Translations under genes and position numbers: made by a program | From: Peptoclostridium litorale DSM 5388 | GTDB taxonomy: Bacteria; Bacillota; Clostridia; Peptostreptococcales; Peptostreptococcaceae | Direction of reading: 5' to 3' | NCBI RefSeq assembly: GCF_900141635.1 | Contig: NZ_FSRH01000004.1 | Coordinates: forward strand, 124,001-188,000 | Length of the DNA stretch: 64,000 bases | Shown: piece after piece, positions 1 through 9,965 of the stretch | How positions within the stretch are numbered: the stretch's first letter is position 1 | Layout: each line of letters opens with the position of its first letter | The notes under the pieces: model-generated | Told to the model about the DNA's origin: nothing | Databases searched by the model: none | Seen by the model: only the letters and a program-made list of their open reading frames with translations

Positions 1-48
1 AAGGCTGTTGAGAAACTCTCGCTGGAAGATGATTTTACAAAAAGATAA
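1..48 (+). CDS. possible C-terminal end of an upstream gene (partial)
   Basis: Frame 1 is open from the window edge to a TAA at 46-48 and encodes 15 residues (KAVEKLSLEDDFTKR). Too little is present to identify a product, and chance cannot be excluded. It lies directly before the candidate Pho box and pstB on the same strand, so a Pho-related gene is possible, but this is a guess. Confidence 0.3.
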   Translation, partial: KAVEKLSLEDDFTKR

Positions 49-55
49 CCTGCAT

Positions 56-72
56 TTAACATTTTCATAACA
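56..72 (+). promoter_or_regulatory. candidate PhoP box upstream of pstB
   Basis: Two hexamers, TTAACA (56-61) and ATAACA (67-72), start 11 bp apart, the spacing of direct repeats bound by PhoP in Gram-positive bacteria. The same 11-bp pattern is much clearer before pstS and pstC. No convincing -10 is visible, so confidence is moderate. Confidence 0.4.
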
Positions 73-166
73 AAGCCTTACTCCTAAAATGGTATCTTTT
101 AATTGCAGGTCATAAGAAGCATAGGGCCGCAGAGTCATCATAAAAGTAAAGCAGGGAGGACAATGG

Positions 167-922
167 ATGCCTACAAAAATAGAGGTTAAAAATCTGGATT
201 TTTTCTACGGAGATTTCAAGGCGTTGAAAGACATAAATATAAAGGTGCAGGAAAACAAGGTCACGTCGCTTATAGGGCCTTCAGGCTGTGGGAAGTCTAC
301 ATTTCTAAGGACTCTCAACAGGATGAATGACCTTATAGAGGGAACGAAGGTTACAGGAGAAATACTCCTTGACGGAGAAAATATATATTCAAAAGACATG
401 CTTGTGGAGGAACTTAGGAAAAATGTCGGAATGGTTTTTCAAAAGCCAAACCCGTTTCCAAAGACAATATATGAAAATATAGTTTTCGGGCCTAAAAGAC
501 ATGGAATAAAGGATAAAAACAGGCTTGACGAAATAGTTGAAAAGAGCTTAAAGGGTGCGGCCCTTTGGAATGAGGTAAGGGACAAACTGAACAAGTCGGC
601 ATGGGAACTCTCAGGAGGACAGCAGCAGAGGCTTTGCATAGCAAGGGCAATAGCAATGGAGCCCCAGGTAATACTCATGGACGAGCCGACATCGGCACTT
701 GACCCGATAGCTACATCAAGGGTAGAAGAGCTTATAGAGGGCCTTAAAAAGGACTATACAATAGTCATAGTTACGCACTCGATGCAGCAGGCGGCAAGAA
801 TATCTGACAATACGGCATACTTCCTAATGGGGGAGCTCATCGAATTTGGAAACACAAATGAGATATTCACAAATCCAATAGACAAGAGAACTGAAGACTA
901 TATAACTGGAAGATTTGGATAA
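167..922 (+). CDS. pstB: phosphate ABC transporter ATP-binding protein PstB
   Basis: Cytoplasmic ATPase of the high-affinity phosphate importer PstSCAB, 251 residues, the usual family length. Walker A (GPSGCGKST, about residue 38), the Q-loop region ([15 protein letters not shown]), the signature LSGGQQQR and Walker B with catalytic glutamate ([12 protein letters not shown]) are all intact; the H-loop histidine is in [11 protein letters not shown]. The ATG at 167 follows a gggagga ribosome site at about 154-160. phoU follows immediately. The membrane and binding subunits (pstS, pstC, pstA) are not adjacent but lie 5-10 kb downstream, beyond valS and folC, so the operon is split here. Confidence 0.96.
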   Translation: MPTKIEVKNLDFFYGDFKALKDINIKVQENKVTSLIGPSGCGKSTFLRTLNRMNDLIEGTKVTGEILLDGENIYSKDMLVEELRKNVGMVFQKPNPFPKTIYENIVFGPKRHGIKDKNRLDEIVEKSLKGAALWNEVRDKLNKSAWELSGGQQQRLCIARAIAMEPQVILMDEPTSALDPIATSRVEELIEGLKKDYTIVIVTHSMQQAARISDNTAYFLMGELIEFGNTNEIFTNPIDKRTEDYITGRFG

Positions 923-938
923 ACGGGAGGCACTGAAA

Positions 939-1592
939 ATGCTTAGAGCAGGCTTTGAAAAAGAACTTAATAATTTGAAAACAGATGCACTTGATATGTT
1001 CGAAAGAGTCGAGGAAGCAGTTAAAACTGCCGTGCAGGCGCTTGGAGAAATGGATGCAGCTCTTGCGAGAAAGGTAATAAAGCAGGATGACATAATAGAC
1101 CTTAAAATGTATGAGATAGAGGAAAAGGCAATAGAGCTTATTGCGCTTCAGCAGCCGATGGCAAAGGATCTCCGTATGATATTTTCGATAACAAAGATAA
1201 TATCAAACCTTGAAAGAATTGGAGACTTTGCCGTAAACATAGCAAAAGAAGTCATAAAGATGGGCGGCGACGAGTGCATAAGCAAGTGGTCAGGAATATT
1301 CAAGATGACTGACATATTCCTGGGAATGATGGACAAGACAAAGTCGAGTTTGCTGCTTGAGGATCCGACGCTTGCACTTGAGGTCGGAAGAGAAGACGAG
1401 TTTGTCGACAATCTGTACAGGGAAATATACAGCGACATGCTGATAACGATACACAAAAACAGCGACTATATAAATCAGGGCACGAAGATTCTATTTGTGG
1501 GAAGGTATGTCGAGAGAATGGCTGACCACCTTACAAACATATGCGAGATGATAATATATATCGCAAAGGGCGAGAGAATAGAAATAGACTAA
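939..1592 (+). CDS. phoU: phosphate signalling complex protein PhoU
   Basis: Helical regulator that links the Pst transporter to the PhoR/PhoP two-component system and represses the Pho regulon under phosphate sufficiency. The 217 residues contain the two PhoU repeats; metal-binding-type segments include ERIGDFAVNIAKEV and ERMADHLTNICEMI. I chose the ATG at 939 because a good ribosome site (cgggagg, 924-930) sits 8 bases upstream; an in-frame TTG at 915 would overlap pstB and has no such site. It is translationally close to pstB, as in most pst operons. A dispersed palindromic repeat begins one base after its stop codon. Confidence 0.95.
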   Translation: MLRAGFEKELNNLKTDALDMFERVEEAVKTAVQALGEMDAALARKVIKQDDIIDLKMYEIEEKAIELIALQQPMAKDLRMIFSITKIISNLERIGDFAVNIAKEVIKMGGDECISKWSGIFKMTDIFLGMMDKTKSSLLLEDPTLALEVGREDEFVDNLYREIYSDMLITIHKNSDYINQGTKILFVGRYVERMADHLTNICEMIIYIAKGERIEID

Positions 1593-1674
1593 AGGCATAT
1601 GAGGTATAAAATGTCCGGACGTCTTGCGCTTTGCAAAGCTCCAGAAAGCCGGCCGATTTATGCCTCATATGCCT
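1593..1674. repeat. palindromic MITE-like repeat, copy 1 (short form)
   Basis: An 82-bp element with perfect 12-bp terminal inverted repeats (AGGCATATGAGG / CCTCATATGCCT). Its inner sequence matches both ends of the longer copy at 60452-60648: the left arm with GTATAAA and TCCGGACGTCTT, and the right arm with TTTGCAAAGCTCCA and AAAGCCGG. A decayed copy lies at 44567. It begins one base after the phoU stop codon. It looks like an internally deleted derivative of the long form. Confidence 0.75.
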
Positions 1675-1775
1675 TTCGCCAAAGTTAAGGCCATATAAAA
1701 TTGAAAAGAATATATAAAACCGGCAGGCCATGATATGCTCTGCCGGTTTCAATTTGTGCAATTCATGCACAGGTG

Positions 1776-1803
1776 TTGACAAATGCCCAGAATATTATAT
1801 AAT
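1776..1803 (+). promoter_or_regulatory. sigma-A promoter of the valS T-box transcript
   Basis: TTGACA (1776-1781) and TATAAT (1798-1803) match consensus exactly with a 16-bp spacer and stand just before the T-box leader. Confidence 0.8.
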
Positions 1804-1814
1804 AAACTAAAAAT

Positions 1815-2070
1815 CATATTGACTGCGATGATGAAGAGGAGTATATCATTTTCTTTTTTTAGAGAGGGAGATTCAAGGGCTGAAAGGTCTCCTACTTAGA
1901 AGTGGTGGAAGGTAGCTTTGGAGCTTTTGGCCTGAAAGTGGAGTAGGGTCAAACGGTTGTGCCGTTATAACATTTGAGAGCCGTGGGCAAGTATGTTTTG
2001 CCTGTGGAATTAAGGTGGTATCGCGAATTTGTGACCCTCGTCCTTATTTTTTGGACGGGGGTTTTTTGGT
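1815..2070 (+). promoter_or_regulatory. T-box leader (tRNA-Val responsive) upstream of valS
   Basis: A 5' leader that senses uncharged tRNA and controls readthrough of a terminator. The stem I base (GATGAAGAGGAGTA, about 1831-1844) and the T-box core (AAGGTGGTATCGCG, 2012-2025) are recognisable. A terminator follows at about 2034-2068 (CCCTCGTCC paired with GGACGGGGG, then a T run). A GTA valine triplet in the sequence GGAAGGTAGCTTTGGAGC is the probable specifier codon, which agrees with the gene it precedes; the specifier assignment is inferred, not modelled. Confidence 0.9.
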
Positions 2071-2112
2071 GCAATAATAACAATGTGAATAACATACACA
2101 GGAGGAGATAGG

Positions 2113-4782
2113 ATGAGCATAGAAAATCTGCCTAAGACATATGATCCGAAGGATTTTGAAGAAAGACTATACAAGAAATGGGAAGGCGAAGGCTACTTCA
2201 AGGGAGTCGTAGACCACGACAAGGACCCTTACAGCATAATGCTTCCACCGCCAAACATAACAGGACAGCTTCACATGGGCCATGCGCTTGACCATACGCT
2301 TCAGGACATACTTATAAGATGGAGAAGAATGCAGGGCAAGGCTACGCTTTGGCAACCGGGAACAGACCATGCCAGCATAGCTACAGAGGTAAAGGTTGTA
2401 GAGAGAATACTTAAAGACGAAGGAAAGACAAAATACGACCTTGGAAGAGATGAGTTCCTAAAGAGAGCATGGGACTGGAGAGACGAGTTCGGAAGAAGAA
2501 TAGTAAACCAGATGAAAAAACTTGGAGACTCATGCGACTGGGAAAAAGAAAGATTCACAATGGACGAGGGCTGCAACAAGGCTGTAACAGAATTTTTCGT
2601 AAAGCTTTATGAAGACGGCCACATATACAGAGGAAACAGAATAATAAACTGGTGTCCAGACTGTAAGACTTCTCTTTCGGATGCGGAGGTTGAGCACGAA
2701 GAGTCTGACGGATTCTTCTGGCATTTCAAATACCCTGTAAAGGACAGCGAAGAGTATATAGTAATAGCTACTACAAGACCTGAGACGATACTTGGAGATA
2801 CAGCCGTAGCTGTAAACCCTGAAGATGAAAGATATGCTCATCTTGTAGGAAAGACTCTTGTGCTTCCAGGCGTGGGAAGGGAAATACCTATAATAGCAGA
2901 CAGCTATGTTGAAATGGATTTTGGAACAGGTGCTGTTAAAATAACTCCTGCGCACGACCCTAACGACTTCGAGGTTGGAGCGAGACACGACCTTGAAAAG
3001 ATAGTAGTAATGAACGAAGACGGCACAATGAACAAGAATGCTGGAAAATACGATGGAATGGACAGATACGAGTGCAGAAAGGCAATAGTAAAGGACCTTG
3101 AAGATGCTGGATTCCTTGTGAAGACAGAGCCTCACGGCCACAACGTTGGACACTGCTACAGATGTAACACCGTAGTTGAGCCTATGGTATCGGACCAGTG
3201 GTTTGTAAAGATGGAAGGCCTTGCAAAGCCTGCCATAGATGCGGTTAAAGACAAGAAGATAAAGCTTGTTCCTGAAAGATTCGACAAGACTTATTTCCAC
3301 TGGCTTGAAAACATAAGAGACTGGTGCATATCTAGACAGCTTTGGTGGGGTCACAGAATACCTGCATATTACTGCGACGAATGTGGTGAGATAATGGTTT
3401 CAAGGACTAAACCTGAGTGTTGCAGCAAGTGTAGCTGCAAGAATTTAAGACAGGACGAGGACGTTCTTGACACATGGTTCAGTTCGGCGCTTTGGCCGTT
3501 TTCAACTCTTGGATGGCCTGAGCAGACAGAAGAACTTAAATTCTTCTATCCTACAAGTGTACTTGTTACAGGCTACGACATAATATTCTTCTGGGTTATA
3601 AGAATGGCGTTTGCAGCGCTTTACTGTACGGGAGAGGTTCCGTTTGAATACGTGCTTATACACGGTCTTGTAAGGGACTCTCAGGGAAGAAAAATGAGTA
3701 AGTCGCTTGGAAATGGAATAGACCCTCTTGAGATAATAGAGCAGTACGGAGCGGACGCACTAAGATTTACGCTTGCAACAGGAAACACTCCTGGAAATGA
3801 CATGAGATTCTACATGGAGAGAGTTGAATCTTCGAGAAATTTTGCAAACAAGCTTTGGAATGCTTCAAGATTCGTGTTCATGAACCTTGAAGACGACGTG
3901 GTAAACGGACTTGACAGGGAAAATGTTAAAGATGACCTTCAGCTTGCGGACAAGTGGATACTTTCAAGACTTAACGGATTCGTAAAAGACATTGCAGACA
4001 ACATGGAAAAATTCGAGCTTGGAATAGCAGTTCAAAAGATATACGAATTCACTTGGTCTGAATACTGCGACTGGTATATAGAAATGGTTAAGCCAAGACT
4101 TTATTCTGACGACATGAAGACAAAGAAGGCTGCGCTTTGGACACTTACGTATGTGCTTGAAAACATACTCAAGCTACTTCATCCTTTCATGCCTTTCATA
4201 ACTGAGGAGATATACAGCTACCTTCCAACAGCTTCGGGCGATGTAATAGTTTCAAGCTGGCCAGAGTACAGCGAGGAAAACAACTTCAAATCTGAAGAAG
4301 AAAACATGAACCTTGTTATGGAAGCTGTAAGAAACATAAGAAACATAAGAGCTGAAATGAACGTTCCGCCATCTAAGAAGGCAAGCATAATACTTGTTTG
4401 CTCTGAAGACAAGATGGACAGCATGGACAAGGGTAAGGAGTACTTCATGAGCATGGCTTCTGCTTCAAGTGTGAAGGTTACAGGCGACAAGAGCGAGGTC
4501 CCTGAAGATGCAATGTCTTCGGTTGTAGAGGGAGTTGAAATATTTCTGCCTCTTGACGAGCTTGTGGACTTTGAGAAAGAGATAGAAAGACTTCGAAAAG
4601 AGAAGGCAAAGCTTGAGGGCGAGCTTAAGAGAGTATCTGGAAAGCTTTCAAACCAAGGATTCATAGCAAAGGCACCAGAAACGCTCATAGAAGAAGAAAA
4701 GGCAAAGCAGTCAAAATACCAGGAAATGATGGACATGGTGCTTGAAAGACTAGAAACACTTGAAAAAAAGATGAAAAAATAG
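2113..4782 (+). CDS. valS: valyl-tRNA synthetase
   Basis: Class I aminoacyl-tRNA synthetase that charges tRNA-Val, 889 residues. The HIGH-type signature HMGH lies in [15 protein letters not shown] (about residue 55) and the KMSKS loop in [11 protein letters not shown] (about residue 528). The editing domain lies between them ([19 protein letters not shown]), then the anticodon-binding domain, and the valS-specific C-terminal coiled coil (about residues 825-885). The ATG at 2113 has an aggagga ribosome site. Expression is governed by the T-box leader upstream. A hairpin terminator separates it from folC. Confidence 0.98.
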   Translation: MSIENLPKTYDPKDFEERLYKKWEGEGYFKGVVDHDKDPYSIMLPPPNITGQLHMGHALDHTLQDILIRWRRMQGKATLWQPGTDHASIATEVKVVERILKDEGKTKYDLGRDEFLKRAWDWRDEFGRRIVNQMKKLGDSCDWEKERFTMDEGCNKAVTEFFVKLYEDGHIYRGNRIINWCPDCKTSLSDAEVEHEESDGFFWHFKYPVKDSEEYIVIATTRPETILGDTAVAVNPEDERYAHLVGKTLVLPGVGREIPIIADSYVEMDFGTGAVKITPAHDPNDFEVGARHDLEKIVVMNEDGTMNKNAGKYDGMDRYECRKAIVKDLEDAGFLVKTEPHGHNVGHCYRCNTVVEPMVSDQWFVKMEGLAKPAIDAVKDKKIKLVPERFDKTYFHWLENIRDWCISRQLWWGHRIPAYYCDECGEIMVSRTKPECCSKCSCKNLRQDEDVLDTWFSSALWPFSTLGWPEQTEELKFFYPTSVLVTGYDIIFFWVIRMAFAALYCTGEVPFEYVLIHGLVRDSQGRKMSKSLGNGIDPLEIIEQYGADALRFTLATGNTPGNDMRFYMERVESSRNFANKLWNASRFVFMNLEDDVVNGLDRENVKDDLQLADKWILSRLNGFVKDIADNMEKFELGIAVQKIYEFTWSEYCDWYIEMVKPRLYSDDMKTKKAALWTLTYVLENILKLLHPFMPFITEEIYSYLPTASGDVIVSSWPEYSEENNFKSEEENMNLVMEAVRNIRNIRAEMNVPPSKKASIILVCSEDKMDSMDKGKEYFMSMASASSVKVTGDKSEVPEDAMSSVVEGVEIFLPLDELVDFEKEIERLRKEKAKLEGELKRVSGKLSNQGFIAKAPETLIEEEKAKQSKYQEMMDMVLERLETLEKKMKK

Positions 4783-4805
4783 GAAAATAATATTAAATAC
4801 ATGAT

Positions 4806-4834
4806 AAGCCGAAAACATACAGTTTTCGGCTTTG
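4806..4834 (+). terminator. hairpin between valS and folC
   Basis: AGCCGAAAAC pairs with GTTTTCGGCT around a short loop and is followed by a short T run (TTTG). It probably acts as a weak terminator or attenuator; folC may still be reached by readthrough. Confidence 0.6.
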
Positions 4835-4854
4835 TCGACATAGAGGTGAAATTG

Positions 4855-6159
4855 ATGAACTACAGGGAGGCGCTTGAATATATCCACTCTACATCCAAGT
4901 TCGGCAGTGTTCTTGGTCTTGAGCGGATAAAAAAACTCATGGAAATACTGGGCGATCCGCAGGAAAAGCTCAATATAATACATGTGGGAGGAACAAACGG
5001 CAAGGGATCAACCTCATCTTTCATAAGCCACATACTAACACAGTCTGGTTACAAGACGGGGCTTTTTACATCGCCATATCTTGAAAGCTTTTGTGAAAGG
5101 ATAAAAATAGACTCTAAAGACATAGGCAAGGACGAGCTGGCAAAATCGGCAAGCGCAGTTAAAAAGGCCATAGACACCCTTTTGGATATGGGGTATGATC
5201 ACCCGACAGAATTTGAGATAGTAACGGCTATAGCCTTTTACTACTACTACGAAAAAGAGGTTGACTTTTTAGTGCTTGAAGTTGGGCTTGGAGGAAGATA
5301 TGATGCGACAAATATAATCAAAAAGCCACTTGTAAGCGTAATAACACCTATAGACATGGACCATATGGACATGCTTGGGGACACAATCGAGAAGATAGCA
5401 TACGAAAAGGCGGGCATAATAAAGCCTAAAATGCCGGTGATAGTGTATCCTCAAAGCAAAGAGGCCATGGAAGTAATAAAGAGGGTGGCTGCTGAAAAAG
5501 ATTCAAAGCTTATAATAGCCGACATAGAAAGCAATATCAAAATGAGCGACCTTTCAGCCCAGGTGTTTAACTGCACAGTAGATGGGCACAGCTTCGAAGA
5601 CATGAAAATAAGGCTAATAGGAAGGCATCAGGTAAACAATGCCATAGTGGCGCTTAATGTTGTGTGGGAGCTCAGCAAGACATTTGGTTATTTCATAGGG
5701 AAGGACTGCATGTATAAGGGGCTTGAAAGGACAGTTTGGCCTGGAAGGCTGGAACTTTTGAAAACGGAGCCAAATATAATAATAGACGGGGCACATAATT
5801 TGCATGGGGCAAAAGCCCTTTCAAGCTTCATTAAGGACAATTTCAAAAGGGAAAAAACAATACTGGTTCTAGGCATGCTAAGGGACAAGGAAGTTGATAA
5901 GGTAATAAGACAGCTCGTGCCACTGGCTGAAACCATAATATGCACATCTCCCGAAAATCCAAGGGCAATGGATTCGTCAGAGCTTTCACGCATTATAAGA
6001 AAAGAGTTTAAAAATGTTCACATAATCGCAAGCAATAACAGCATAAGAAAATCAATACACGAGGCGGTCGACATTGCAAAAGATGACAGTACCATAATAA
6101 TTGCGGGTTCTTTGTATATGATAGGCAGCGTGAGAAGCATAATACTAAATGAAAAATAG
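4855..6159 (+). CDS. folC: bifunctional folylpolyglutamate synthase / dihydrofolate synthase
   Basis: Mur-ligase family enzyme adding glutamate to folates (and to dihydropteroate), 434 residues. The P-loop GGTNGKGSTSSF lies near residue 43, followed by FTSPYLESFCERI, and the C-terminal Mur ligase domain carries IIDGAHNLHGAKAL. The ATG at 4855 is preferred because a gaggtga ribosome site lies just upstream (4843-4849) and family members begin close to MNYREALEYI; an in-frame ATG at 4801 lies before the valS terminator hairpin. The valS-folC order is common in Firmicutes. Confidence 0.94.
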   Translation: MNYREALEYIHSTSKFGSVLGLERIKKLMEILGDPQEKLNIIHVGGTNGKGSTSSFISHILTQSGYKTGLFTSPYLESFCERIKIDSKDIGKDELAKSASAVKKAIDTLLDMGYDHPTEFEIVTAIAFYYYYEKEVDFLVLEVGLGGRYDATNIIKKPLVSVITPIDMDHMDMLGDTIEKIAYEKAGIIKPKMPVIVYPQSKEAMEVIKRVAAEKDSKLIIADIESNIKMSDLSAQVFNCTVDGHSFEDMKIRLIGRHQVNNAIVALNVVWELSKTFGYFIGKDCMYKGLERTVWPGRLELLKTEPNIIIDGAHNLHGAKALSSFIKDNFKREKTILVLGMLRDKEVDKVIRQLVPLAETIICTSPENPRAMDSSELSRIIRKEFKNVHIIASNNSIRKSIHEAVDIAKDDSTIIIAGSLYMIGSVRSIILNEK

Positions 6160-6178
6160 ATTGAATGCAAACCAAAAT

Positions 6179-6210
6179 GAGATTGGCGCAACTGCGCCAA
6201 TCTCATTTTG
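6179..6210 (+). terminator. terminator after folC
   Basis: GAGATTGGCGCA pairs with TGCGCCAATCTC around a minimal loop and is followed by ATTTTGGTTT. It isolates folC from the Pho-controlled pstS transcript. Confidence 0.7.
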
Positions 6211-6234
6211 GTTTGTAAATTAAACACAATAAAG

Positions 6235-6309
6235 TTAACGTGGACTTAACACGCTTAACACAATGTTAACTGCTGGAAGGGTTTACTTTTCAACGTTTAA
6301 TGCTATAAT
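6235..6309 (+). promoter_or_regulatory. Pho-type promoter of pstS
   Basis: Four TTAAC-type hexamers start at 6235, 6246, 6255 and 6266 (spacings 11, 9, 11 bp), followed by TATAAT at 6304-6309. The 11-bp direct-repeat pairs match Gram-positive PhoP boxes. The same hexamer array with the same spacings occurs before pstC at 9746-9782. Confidence 0.75.
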
Positions 6310-6406
6310 CTTACTTGTAAGACAAATCGGATACAAAGGACACGGCAGAACATAAAAACTGAATTGTCCACGTATTAAAAACAAAACATGAGAGGGGAAC
6401 CTAAAA

Positions 6407-7348
6407 ATGAAATTCAAAAAGAAACTTGGATTTTTGTCAATGATTTTACTTTCTTCAATGCTTGCATTCGCAGGATGCGGTGGAGGAGACGAGGCACCAG
6501 AAGGAGAGACAGCTAAACTTTCAGGAGAAATCAAAATCGACGGTTCATCTACGGTATTTCCTATAACAGAAGCAGTTGCGGAAGAGTTTAGTGCAGAGCA
6601 CCCTGATGTGAGAATACCTGTTGGAGTTTCTGGAACTGGTGGAGGATTTAAAAAGTTTACAATAAACGAGACAGACATAAACGACGCTTCAAGACCTATA
6701 AAGGACTCAGAGGCTGCAAAGGCTAATGAAAATGAAGTAGAATATGTTGAGATTACAGTTGCATACGACGGACTGTCAGTTGTTGTAAACCAAGAAAATG
6801 ACTGGGTTGACAGCCTTAGCGTTGAAGAGCTTAAAAAGATATGGGCTCCAGACAGCACGGTAAAGACTTGGAAAGACGTAAGAGCTGAGTGGCCAAATGA
6901 AGAAATAAAGCTTTATGCGCCAGGAACAGACTCTGGAACATTCGACTACTTCACTGAAGAAATAAACGGCGAAAGCGGAGCTATGAGACCAGACTTTACT
7001 CCAAGTGAAGACGACAACGTGCTTGTACAGGGAATAAGCGGAGACAAGAATGCCATAGGATTCTTCGGATACGCTTACTATGCTGAAAACAAGGACAAGG
7101 TCAAAATTGTAAAGATAGATGGTGGAAGCGGTCCTGTTGAGCCAACATTTGACACTATAAAGTCAGGAGAATATTCACCTCTTTCAAGACCACTTTTCAT
7201 ATATGTGAACAAGGCTTCGCTTGAGAGAGAAGAAGTTAAGACATTTATACAGTTCTACCTTGAAAGTGCAAAAGACCTTGTTGCAGAGGTTGGATACGTA
7301 GCTCTTCCGGATGAAGAATATCAAAAGGGTCTTGACCTTCTAAAATAA
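6407..7348 (+). CDS. pstS: phosphate-binding lipoprotein PstS
   Basis: Extracellular solute-binding lipoprotein that captures phosphate for the Pst importer, 313 residues. The N-terminus is a lipoprotein signal peptide with lipobox LAFAGC (lipidated Cys about residue 24). Phosphate-contact motifs are present: KIDGSSTVFPITEAVAEEF, SGTGGGFKKF, DASRPIKDSE and TDSGTFDYF. The ATG at 6407 follows a gagaggggaa ribosome site. It is transcribed from a Pho-type promoter and ends in a strong hairpin, so it is probably made in excess over the permease. Confidence 0.96.
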   Translation: MKFKKKLGFLSMILLSSMLAFAGCGGGDEAPEGETAKLSGEIKIDGSSTVFPITEAVAEEFSAEHPDVRIPVGVSGTGGGFKKFTINETDINDASRPIKDSEAAKANENEVEYVEITVAYDGLSVVVNQENDWVDSLSVEELKKIWAPDSTVKTWKDVRAEWPNEEIKLYAPGTDSGTFDYFTEEINGESGAMRPDFTPSEDDNVLVQGISGDKNAIGFFGYAYYAENKDKVKIVKIDGGSGPVEPTFDTIKSGEYSPLSRPLFIYVNKASLEREEVKTFIQFYLESAKDLVAEVGYVALPDEEYQKGLDLLK

Positions 7349-7392
7349 CGCCAAAATTAAAAACATATACAAAAATTGCAAATATAAAACTA

Positions 7393-7421
7393 AAAAGCGC
7401 CTTCTACATGAAGGCGCTTTT
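7393..7421 (+). terminator. terminator after pstS
   Basis: AAAAGCGCCTT pairs perfectly with AAGGCGCTTTT around a 7-base loop. A related hairpin recurs at 9868-9895 in the pstC leader. Confidence 0.75.
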
Positions 7422-7454
7422 AAAATGTGATTATTTGAATGTGGAGGTAGTCTG

Positions 7455-9722
7455 ATGAGGGGAATAAGGGGAAAATTGAAGCTTGAAAAAATCACATCGC
7501 ATATAAAATGCAATTCAACAAATATAAAAATGGTTGCACGGACTACAGTGAGCAGATTAAAAATAAAAGACAAAAAAGAAATATCAAATTTATTCAGCGG
7601 GTTAAAAAATATCAAAAGTACAGATACAAAGAAAGCAGTGAAGCAAGGTTTGTTGCTTGCGCTAAAGAATTTTAGAAGAATATTCAACTCTCCTGAAATA
7701 TCACTTAGATTCCAGCTTCTGCTGGTAATGGTGATGCTCTCGGTAATTCCAGTAATGGTAATGGGAGGGTTTACATACTTTAAAGTGCAAGGACAGATAA
7801 ATTCAGTCCAGGAGGAGATGCTCTATGCAAAGTCACGTGAAGTCAAAACAAGCCTTGACCTCATGATACAAAACTCCCAGACTGTAATGCAGGGAATTGA
7901 AGCACAGCCAGATTTGGCGCTACTCATGGAGGATGTAAACAGCGACCTTAAAATAGACGACAGGATAAGGCTCAATAAAATAAGTTTTTCACTCCAAAAC
8001 GCAGTAAAGTCATCAAGGGGACTTTATGAAACAATACTTATAACGGATATAAAAGGCAATGTTATTTCAGGTGGAGCAAAGCACAATGAGCAGTACATGG
8101 GAAAGAATTTTTCCGATGAAAAATACTTTGAATCCATAGAAAACGGGGATGAGTTTGTAATCGGAAAGCCATTTATATCTGAAGCTACGGGCACGACAAT
8201 AATTCCAGCTGCAAAGCCTATATCGACACTTGCTCAAAAACTCGGGGTAATGATTATAATGTACGATCTTGAAAAATTTACTCAGCCAATAGGAGATATA
8301 TCGGTGGGAAGCACAGGATTCATATACATATTAGATGAGGACGGAAATACGCTTTATAACAAGGACATAAAAAATGGGAATGAGTATGCAAGCAGCAGAC
8401 TCATAAAAAATTCCATTGAAAAGCTGGGCGATGAAAATTCAGATGCAGCAGGATTTGGTTTTCATACAATAGGCGGAATAAAAAACGCCGCAGCATTTGA
8501 AAAGCTTCAAAATGCACCATGGCTTGTGGTGGCCAACATAAAAAAATCCGAATTTGAAAGCGGAATGTATGCAGTAAGGAATTTCATATTTATACTTACA
8601 GCATTTATAGTGGTAATTTGCATGGCTTCGGCATTCAAATTTTCAAAAAATATAGAAACGCCTATAAAATCAATAGTACAGCTTATGAATAAAGTGGCAA
8701 AGGGAGATCTTAATGTAAATGCCGACTTTGCAGTCAATAAGGAGATAAAGGGCCTCAATGACGTATTCAACCTCATGGTTAAAGAGCTCAAAATGCTCAT
8801 TGAAAACATAAGCACAGCTTCTGAAAGTATGAACAGGGCATCGGGATATATAGGTGAAATTTCAGGAAATGCCTGTGAGTTTACAGATGATATGGCATGC
8901 GTCGTGGAGCAGGTCTATATTGGAGCTTCGAATCAGACTACAGAGCTTGAAAATGCATCTGGTGAGCTCTTGGATCTGGACGGCCTTATAACACATACAA
9001 ATGGTCATATTGAAAATATGATGAAGACTTCCGCTCAGACAGATCAGCTTATAGGTTCAGGGGTAAGGCATATGGACATCATGGAGGAAAAATCGAATAC
9101 GGCCTATAGCTGCTCTATGGAAGTTGAATCTGAAATGAAGAGTCTTGTGGATCAGATAGACCGAATACAGGAAATCGTGGCTACAATAGCCATGATTTCC
9201 CAAAAGACAAATCTACTTGCGCTAAATGCCAGCATAGAGGCGGCAAGGGCAGGAGAAGCGGGGAGAGGGTTTTCTGTAGTAGCCGGGGAGATAAGAAAAC
9301 TTGCTGAAATGGTAAAGTGTGAATCGGATACAATAAAGGAGATAACAGAAGGCATAAGGGTAAAGACTCACTCCATGGCAAGGATTTCAAGTGAAAATGG
9401 AATGGCCATAAAGCTACAACGGGAAGCGGTGAAAGATACAAAAATCGCATTTGACGACATATTAAAAAGTATAATGTGTATGATTGAAGACATAAACAGG
9501 GTAGAAGGAAACATATCGAGAATAAATGCTATGAAAGACGGAATAATAAATTCGGTTTCGCAAATTTCACAAATCGCCCAAAGCGCTGCGGCCATGAGCG
9601 AGAGCGCAAATGAAAAGTCAAAGATTCAGTTTAAGATAATGGAAGACATGAAAAAGGAGAGCGATGATTTGGACGGGCTTTCTCAAAACTTAAAGGAATC
9701 AATAAGGATATTTGTATACTAA
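7455..9722 (+). CDS. methyl-accepting chemotaxis protein
   Basis: Transmembrane chemoreceptor, 755 residues, signalling to CheA/CheW. An unusual basic N-terminal extension of about 75 residues precedes TM1 (about residues 84-106). The extracellular region looks like a Cache-type sensor, TM2 lies at about residues 375-395, then HAMP and the coiled-coil signalling domain with the conserved hairpin tip (residues about 585-610, including [20 protein letters not shown]). The ATG at 7455 follows a ggaggtag ribosome site. It sits between pstS and pstC, so a role in phosphate taxis or phosphate-starvation behaviour is an inference from context. It has no Pho box of its own; expression may come from readthrough past the pstS hairpin. 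Confidence 0.93.
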   Translation: MRGIRGKLKLEKITSHIKCNSTNIKMVARTTVSRLKIKDKKEISNLFSGLKNIKSTDTKKAVKQGLLLALKNFRRIFNSPEISLRFQLLLVMVMLSVIPVMVMGGFTYFKVQGQINSVQEEMLYAKSREVKTSLDLMIQNSQTVMQGIEAQPDLALLMEDVNSDLKIDDRIRLNKISFSLQNAVKSSRGLYETILITDIKGNVISGGAKHNEQYMGKNFSDEKYFESIENGDEFVIGKPFISEATGTTIIPAAKPISTLAQKLGVMIIMYDLEKFTQPIGDISVGSTGFIYILDEDGNTLYNKDIKNGNEYASSRLIKNSIEKLGDENSDAAGFGFHTIGGIKNAAAFEKLQNAPWLVVANIKKSEFESGMYAVRNFIFILTAFIVVICMASAFKFSKNIETPIKSIVQLMNKVAKGDLNVNADFAVNKEIKGLNDVFNLMVKELKMLIENISTASESMNRASGYIGEISGNACEFTDDMACVVEQVYIGASNQTTELENASGELLDLDGLITHTNGHIENMMKTSAQTDQLIGSGVRHMDIMEEKSNTAYSCSMEVESEMKSLVDQIDRIQEIVATIAMISQKTNLLALNASIEAARAGEAGRGFSVVAGEIRKLAEMVKCESDTIKEITEGIRVKTHSMARISSENGMAIKLQREAVKDTKIAFDDILKSIMCMIEDINRVEGNISRINAMKDGIINSVSQISQIAQSAAAMSESANEKSKIQFKIMEDMKKESDDLDGLSQNLKESIRIFVY

Positions 9723-9745
9723 TTTGAAACGCGGACAATATGATC

Positions 9746-9810
9746 TTAACATGAACTTAACACGGTTAACACAATGTTAACCGCTAGATTCCAACGTTTA
9801 ATGCTATAAT
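9746..9810 (+). promoter_or_regulatory. Pho-type promoter of pstCA
   Basis: Four TTAAC-type hexamers start at 9746, 9757, 9766 and 9777 (spacings 11, 9, 11 bp) with TATAAT at 9805-9810. The arrangement duplicates the pstS promoter, but the gap between the last hexamer and the -10 is 10 bp (one helical turn) shorter. Downstream sequence around the -10 (CAACGTTTAATGCTATAAT) is shared with the pstS copy. Confidence 0.75.
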
Positions 9811-9867
9811 TTAACTTGTAAACGAAGTGAATATAAAACAATTAACAAGACTGTGTCTATAAAATTA

Positions 9868-9895
9868 AAAAGCGCCTTTCGCTAGAGGGCGCTTT
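9868..9895 (+). terminator. terminator-like hairpin in the pstC leader
   Basis: AAAGCGCCTTTC pairs with GAGGGCGCTTT with G-U pairs. It lies after the Pho promoter and about 70 bases before pstC, and it lacks a long T run. It resembles the hairpin that ends pstS (7393-7421), so it may be a relic of a duplicated pstS unit, an attenuator, or both. Confidence 0.5.
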
Positions 9896-9965
9896 ACAAA
9901 TGGATTTTCAATAAGCTAAATCAGATATACAAACTACAATCAGATTTGAAATGTGGAGGTTTTCA

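Noticed and set aside
2530-3354. 274-codon open frame on the minus strand inside valS
   Set aside because: valS is certain on the plus strand. The antisense frame has no ribosome site and its composition (rich in Ser, Tyr, Val, Cys) is what the reverse of an ATA/GAA-rich gene gives. Many similar shadows occur elsewhere.
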